Made by a program: the position numbers and the translations under genes | Notes under the pieces: generated by a model | What the model was told of the DNA's origin: nothing | Databases searched by the model: none | Seen by the model: only the letters and a program-made list of their open reading frames with translations | Origin: Hephaestia sp. MAHUQ-44 | GTDB taxonomy: Bacteria; Pseudomonadota; Alphaproteobacteria; Sphingomonadales; Sphingomonadaceae | Assembly (NCBI RefSeq): GCF_023806085.1 | Contig: NZ_JAMSLX010000016.1 | Location: forward strand, 1 to 64,000 | Direction: 5' to 3' | Length of the DNA: 64,000 nt | Part shown: in pieces, positions 60,966 to 64,000 of the stretch | Layout: every line of letters starts with the position of its first letter | Numbering within the stretch: position 1 is the stretch's first letter

Positions 60966-61415
60966 ATGAAATATTGCTGCGCGCTTGCCGCGCTGATGCT
61001 GCCGATCGCCGCGTCCACGGCCCGGCCCGCCGCTGCGCAATCGGTCTCCATCGATCAGACCGGCAACGCCAACATTGCCGACAGCATCCAGGACAGCCCC
61101 GACCAGCGGCTGCTGGCAGCGATGAACGGCGACCCGAGCGGCGCCAATATCGCCATCATCAGCCAATCGGGCGTCGCGAACACGGCCTCGATCGAGCAGG
61201 TCGCGGCGAGCGGCGCCGCCAACGAGCTGACGCTAATTCAGGACGGCAACGACAATATCGCGGCCTTGTCGCAACAAGGCGCGGGCAACCATCTCGATGT
61301 GCGCCAATCGGGCGACATCAATGATGCAGCAATCACGCAATCGGGCTATGATCTGGGGCTCGTGATCAACCAGAGCGGCGGCGCCGCGATCGCCGTCACC
61401 CAGACGGGCTTCTGA
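60966..61415 (+). CDS. csgB: CsgB-like minor curlin
   Basis: Secreted curlin-repeat protein, 149 aa, the usual size of CsgA/CsgB. The signal peptide ends at RPAAAQ, followed by about five repeats (SIDQTGNANIADSIQ, IISQSGVANTASIEQ, LTLIQDGNDNIAALSQ, LDVRQSGDINDAAITQ, LVINQSGGAAIAVTQ). It lies after the large curlin and a terminator; a nucleator role is inferred from size and lower expected expression. ACAGGAGG is upstream. Confidence 0.85.
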   Translation: MKYCCALAALMLPIAASTARPAAAQSVSIDQTGNANIADSIQDSPDQRLLAAMNGDPSGANIAIISQSGVANTASIEQVAASGAANELTLIQDGNDNIAALSQQGAGNHLDVRQSGDINDAAITQSGYDLGLVINQSGGAAIAVTQTGF

Positions 61416-61417
61416 CG

Positions 61418-61972
61418 ATGCCGATGCCGGTCCCGATCATTCGCTTGTCGCTGGCGACAGCGCTGGCGACGAGCGCGCCCGCAGCGGCGCAGCAACCCAT
61501 CGATCCGGCGCAGCAGCGCATCGACCCCTCACCCAACGCCGACCTCCAGACCGACCAGGATCGCACCATCGCGGTGCGGCAGATCCCGCAGGAAAGCACG
61601 ACGCCGGCACGCCGCAACGCGGTCGAGCAGGTCGGCCAGGCCAAGAGCCCGCCCGCCGAGGTCGCACAACTGCCGGGCGACGCCGAGGCCCTGTCGACGG
61701 CAGCCGCGCCAGAATCCGAACTCGAACAGGCGACGCCCCGCTCTCCGCGCGCCGACCTCTATGCCGAGGTGGCCGCGGTGTGGGAGGTCATCCGCCGGCG
61801 CGGGCAGCAACCCACCCCCGAATTGATCGCGCGCGAGATCGGGCCCGACATGCTGGCGCGGTTCCTCAATACCTTTCCCGGCTCCGAAGGCATTTTCGGC
61901 ATCGATTCGGACCGGCTTCCGCTCAAGCCCCCGCCGGATCTGCCCGCCCCCGCCCCCGAGACCGGGGACTGA
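61418..61972 (+). CDS. Unrecognised secreted protein of the curli operon
   Basis: I do not recognise this 184-aa protein. It has an N-terminal signal-like segment (LSLATALATSAPAAAQQ), a polar, Gln/Pro/Ala-rich linker over residues 26-110, a compact helical stretch at about 110-160 (ADLYAEVAAVWEVIRRRGQQ; PTPELIAREIGPDMLARFLN), and a proline-rich end (LPLKPPPDLPAPAPE). No curlin repeats and no cysteines are seen. It starts two bases after the csgB-like stop and ends one base before csgH, so it is co-transcribed with curli genes and probably acts in the periplasm on curlin export, perhaps filling the place of CsgE. That function is a guess from position. Confidence 0.7.
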   Translation: MPMPVPIIRLSLATALATSAPAAAQQPIDPAQQRIDPSPNADLQTDQDRTIAVRQIPQESTTPARRNAVEQVGQAKSPPAEVAQLPGDAEALSTAAAPESELEQATPRSPRADLYAEVAAVWEVIRRRGQQPTPELIAREIGPDMLARFLNTFPGSEGIFGIDSDRLPLKPPPDLPAPAPETGD

Positions 61973-61973
61973 C

Positions 61974-62348
61974 ATGCGGCCGGTCGCGGTTCTGGTCTGG
62001 CTTGCGGCACTGGGCGTCGCCTCGGCATCCATCGGCGCATCGGCACAGGAACGAACCATGGCAGCACCATCGAACCGCGCGGTCGACATGACCGTCACAC
62101 GCGACAACAATATGGTCGTCGTCAACGTGGTCGGCCGCAGCGAGACACCCAAATCGGTCAGCTTCACGATCGATGTCGAGGGCGCCTCGACGACACGCAA
62201 CCTCGCCCGCGGCACGATCGGCCCCGATTCAAAAACGCTGTCGGTGGTGCGTTTCGCGGACATCGCACCGTGGCGGGTCACGCTCGACGTCGACGAACAA
62301 GGCGCCGATCATTACACGCTGCACGTCTCCGACAAGACGCTCGACTGA
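61974..62348 (+). CDS. csgH: Curli chaperone CsgH
   Basis: Periplasmic inhibitor of premature amyloid formation, 124 aa, the alphaproteobacterial counterpart of CsgC. A signal peptide (ending GASAQ) precedes a beta-rich Ig-like domain (NMVVVNVVGRSETPKSVSFTIDVEG; WRVTLDVDEQGADHYTLHV). Size, signal and location fit CsgH as described in Rhodopseudomonas-type curli systems. Last gene of the operon. A weak hairpin CCGGGC/GCCCGG at 62356-62376 may end the transcript. Confidence 0.8.
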   Translation: MRPVAVLVWLAALGVASASIGASAQERTMAAPSNRAVDMTVTRDNNMVVVNVVGRSETPKSVSFTIDVEGASTTRNLARGTIGPDSKTLSVVRFADIAPWRVTLDVDEQGADHYTLHVSDKTLD

Positions 62349-62614
62349 CGCCTTTCCGGGCCGATTTCCAGCCCGGACAGGCCTCGTTCGCGCCGCGCCG
62401 ATTGCGCGAGCCCGTAACCGGATGAACGCGTTACGCCCCATGTCAAGATCAACAATCTCTTAGACCGGCCCTGTTATCGTCAGGTTGGTTTCTGCGTCGC
62501 GAACGATTACGGCGAGCCGGTCAAGGTGCGGGACACCCCCAATGTTCGCGCCTGATCGACCAAGGTGGCGCCATTCAGGCACCTCCATATTTCTTGCTAC
62601 CGGACTCTCGCCTC

Positions 62615-63430
62615 ATGAACATGCATCGTCGCCCGCCCACTGTCATTCCCGAGCATGCCGCCTTTTCGACGGTCGCGGTGCGGCGGGTCCATCATTGGAA
62701 CGATCATCTGTTCAGCTTCTCGATCGAGCGGCCCGCAAGCTTCCGTTTCCGCTCGGGCGAGTTCGTGATGCTCGGGCTGCCCGGCGCCGAGCGCCCGTTG
62801 ATGCGCGCCTATTCGATCGCGAGCCCGTCCTACGCCGATGAGCTCGACTTCCTGTCGATCAAGGTGCCCGATGGACCGCTGACCTCGAAACTCCAGCAGA
62901 TCGAGCCCGACGATCAGGTCTATCTCGCGCGCAAACCCACCGGCACGCTGGTGAGCGAGGCGTTGCTGCCGGGGCAGCGGCTGTTCCTGTTCGCCACCGG
63001 CACCGGCCTCGCCCCATTTCTGAGCATCGTCCGCGATCCCGACATTTACGACGCGTTCGGACAAATCATTCTGGTCCATTGCGGTCGCCGGGTCGATGAC
63101 CTCGCCTATCGCGACGTCCTCGAAGCACAACTCGCGGGCGATCCGCTGGTCAGCGATCAGGCACTGCTCCAGTTCCATTACATCCCCACCGTGACGCGCG
63201 ATGCCTTCCACACCACCGGACGCATCCAGGGGCTGATCGACCAGGGCCGGCTGTTCGCCGCGCCGGTCAGCGGGCCGCAAGTGCTCGATCCCGCCAACGA
63301 TCGCGTGATGCTGTGCGGCAGCACCGACATGATTCGGGATCTTTCCGGCCGCCTCGATGGCCTCGGCTTCACCGAGGGATCGAACGCGCGGCCGGGCGAG
63401 TATGTCGTGGAACGCGCCTTCGTCGGGTAG
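62615..63430 (+). CDS. fpr: Ferredoxin--NADP+ reductase
   Basis: FAD-dependent reductase moving electrons between NADPH and ferredoxin or flavodoxin, 271 aa. The FAD-binding RxYS block is LMRAYSIASPSY near residue 68, NADP-binding FATGTGLAPFLSIVRD near residue 125, and the chain ends YVVERAFVG as in bacterial class II Fpr enzymes. ATGs at 62615 and 62621 are both possible; neither has a strong Shine-Dalgarno. It stands alone after the curli operon. Confidence 0.93.
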   Translation: MNMHRRPPTVIPEHAAFSTVAVRRVHHWNDHLFSFSIERPASFRFRSGEFVMLGLPGAERPLMRAYSIASPSYADELDFLSIKVPDGPLTSKLQQIEPDDQVYLARKPTGTLVSEALLPGQRLFLFATGTGLAPFLSIVRDPDIYDAFGQIILVHCGRRVDDLAYRDVLEAQLAGDPLVSDQALLQFHYIPTVTRDAFHTTGRIQGLIDQGRLFAAPVSGPQVLDPANDRVMLCGSTDMIRDLSGRLDGLGFTEGSNARPGEYVVERAFVG

Positions 63431-63494
63431 CGCCGGCCGCCCCGGTCGATCGGGAGCGGCTGGACACGCCATTGGGTTGCGCTATGAAACTCAC

Positions 63495-64000
63495 ATGAGC
63501 CTTCCGCCCATCCTCCGCTCGCTGCGGTTGCCGGTCATCGGCGCGCCGCTGTTCATCATCTCGGTGCCCGATCTGGTCATCGCGCAGTGCAAGGCGGGGA
63601 TCGTGGGATCGTTTCCCGCGCTCAATGCCCGGCCGCAAGCCCTGCTCGACGAATGGCTGCATCGGATCACCGAGGAACTCGCAATATGGAACCGGGCGCA
63701 TCCCGAGCGCCCGGCGGCACCGTTCGCGGTCAACCAGATCGTCCACCGCTCGAACGACCGGCTCGAGGCCGATCTGCAAACCTGCGCCAAATGGCAGGTA
63801 CCGATCGTCATCACCTCGCTCGGCGCGCGGGAGGATCTCAACCATGCGGTGCATGGCTGGGGCGGCATCACCCTCCACGACGTGATCGACGATCGCTATG
63901 CGCGCAAGGCGATCGAGAAAGGGGCCGACGGGCTGATCGCGGTCGCCGCGGGCGCGGGTGGCCATGCCGGACGCCTCTCGCCCTTCGCACTCATCCAGGA
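63495..64000 (+). CDS. Nitronate monooxygenase-like protein (partial)
   Basis: N-terminal 168 residues of an FMN-dependent nitronate monooxygenase/2-nitropropane dioxygenase family enzyme; the gene runs off the window. Family features are the opening LRLPVIGAPLFIIS, GIVGSFPALNAR and the GGHAGRLSP segment with the active-site His. Such enzymes oxidise toxic alkyl nitronates, though some family members have other roles. It starts 64 bases after fpr, perhaps in one transcript. Confidence 0.87.
   Translation, partial: MSLPPILRSLRLPVIGAPLFIISVPDLVIAQCKAGIVGSFPALNARPQALLDEWLHRITEELAIWNRAHPERPAAPFAVNQIVHRSNDRLEADLQTCAKWQVPIVITSLGAREDLNHAVHGWGGITLHDVIDDRYARKAIEKGADGLIAVAAGAGGHAGRLSPFALIQ

Noticed and set aside
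62349-62614. Small gene between csgH and fpr
   Set aside because: Only shadow frames without a ribosome-binding site; the region looks like a terminator-like hairpin plus the fpr promoter.

Overview
The window is high-GC, densely packed and rich in TonB-dependent receptors. It carries the exosortase A (XrtA) exopolysaccharide locus, halogenase/SapC/TonB gene sets and an alphaproteobacterial-type curli operon with CsgH. Together these suggest a sphingomonad (Sphingomonas or a close relative, Alphaproteobacteria). This is inferred from gene content and style, not from a marker gene.

Layout. 1-600: one AT-richer orphan gene. 597-13025: a minus-strand run of ten XrtA-system genes (polysaccharide export lipoprotein, chain-length protein, tyrosine autokinase, outer-membrane protein, secretion ATPase, polysaccharide deacetylase, FemAB protein, glycosyltransferase, exosortase A fused to EpsI, amidotransferase), mostly with overlapping stops and starts. 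13124-17711: the accessory module of the same system, with a PLP decarboxylase and acyl-CoA ligase on minus and, divergently, an acyl carrier protein and two alpha/beta hydrolases. 17786-20266: trxB, mobA and fdhD. 20253-28051: a flavin-dependent halogenase, a JmjC-like cupin and SapC, then a TonB-dependent receptor and a divergent LacI regulator with a candidate operator. 28138-36382: a pectin-type locus with a DUF5060 glycosidase and a TonB receptor on minus, and a pectate lyase and a DUF4038/GH140-type glycosidase on plus, with candidate operators including a KdgR-like box. 36458-39163: catalase and a divergent urea transporter. 39212-45215: a six-gene Mrp/Pha-type cation/H+ antiporter operon (phaACDEFG). 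45351-47105: a tandem universal stress protein, a decayed IS481-type transposase and tRNA-Met(CAT). 47148-49597: a 2H phosphoesterase and the Kup K+ transporter. 49838-51672: an Lrp/AsnC regulator divergent from alanine dehydrogenase. 51679-54427: a GFA-family protein and a UvrD/PcrA helicase, followed by a perfect 40-bp inverted repeat. 54551-57117: a FixL/FixJ-like two-component pair. 57468-62348: a curli-like operon (csgF, csgG with a long tail, a 449-residue curlin-repeat protein, a csgB-like gene, an unrecognised secreted protein, csgH). 62615-64000: ferredoxin-NADP reductase and a truncated nitronate monooxygenase.

How the parts fit. The first quarter builds, sizes and exports an exopolysaccharide and supplies the exosortase that would process PEP-CTERM proteins; no PEP-CTERM substrate and no initiating sugar transferase are seen here. 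The last tenth encodes a second surface-matrix system, amyloid fibres secreted through CsgG. The middle is nutrient scavenging (two TonB receptors with glycosidases or halogenase partners) plus ion, pH and oxidative-stress homeostasis.

The least explained items are the unrecognised curli-operon gene at 61418-61972 in a cluster without CsgE, the halogenase-cupin-SapC-TonB module, and several conserved-looking palindromes in intergenic regions.
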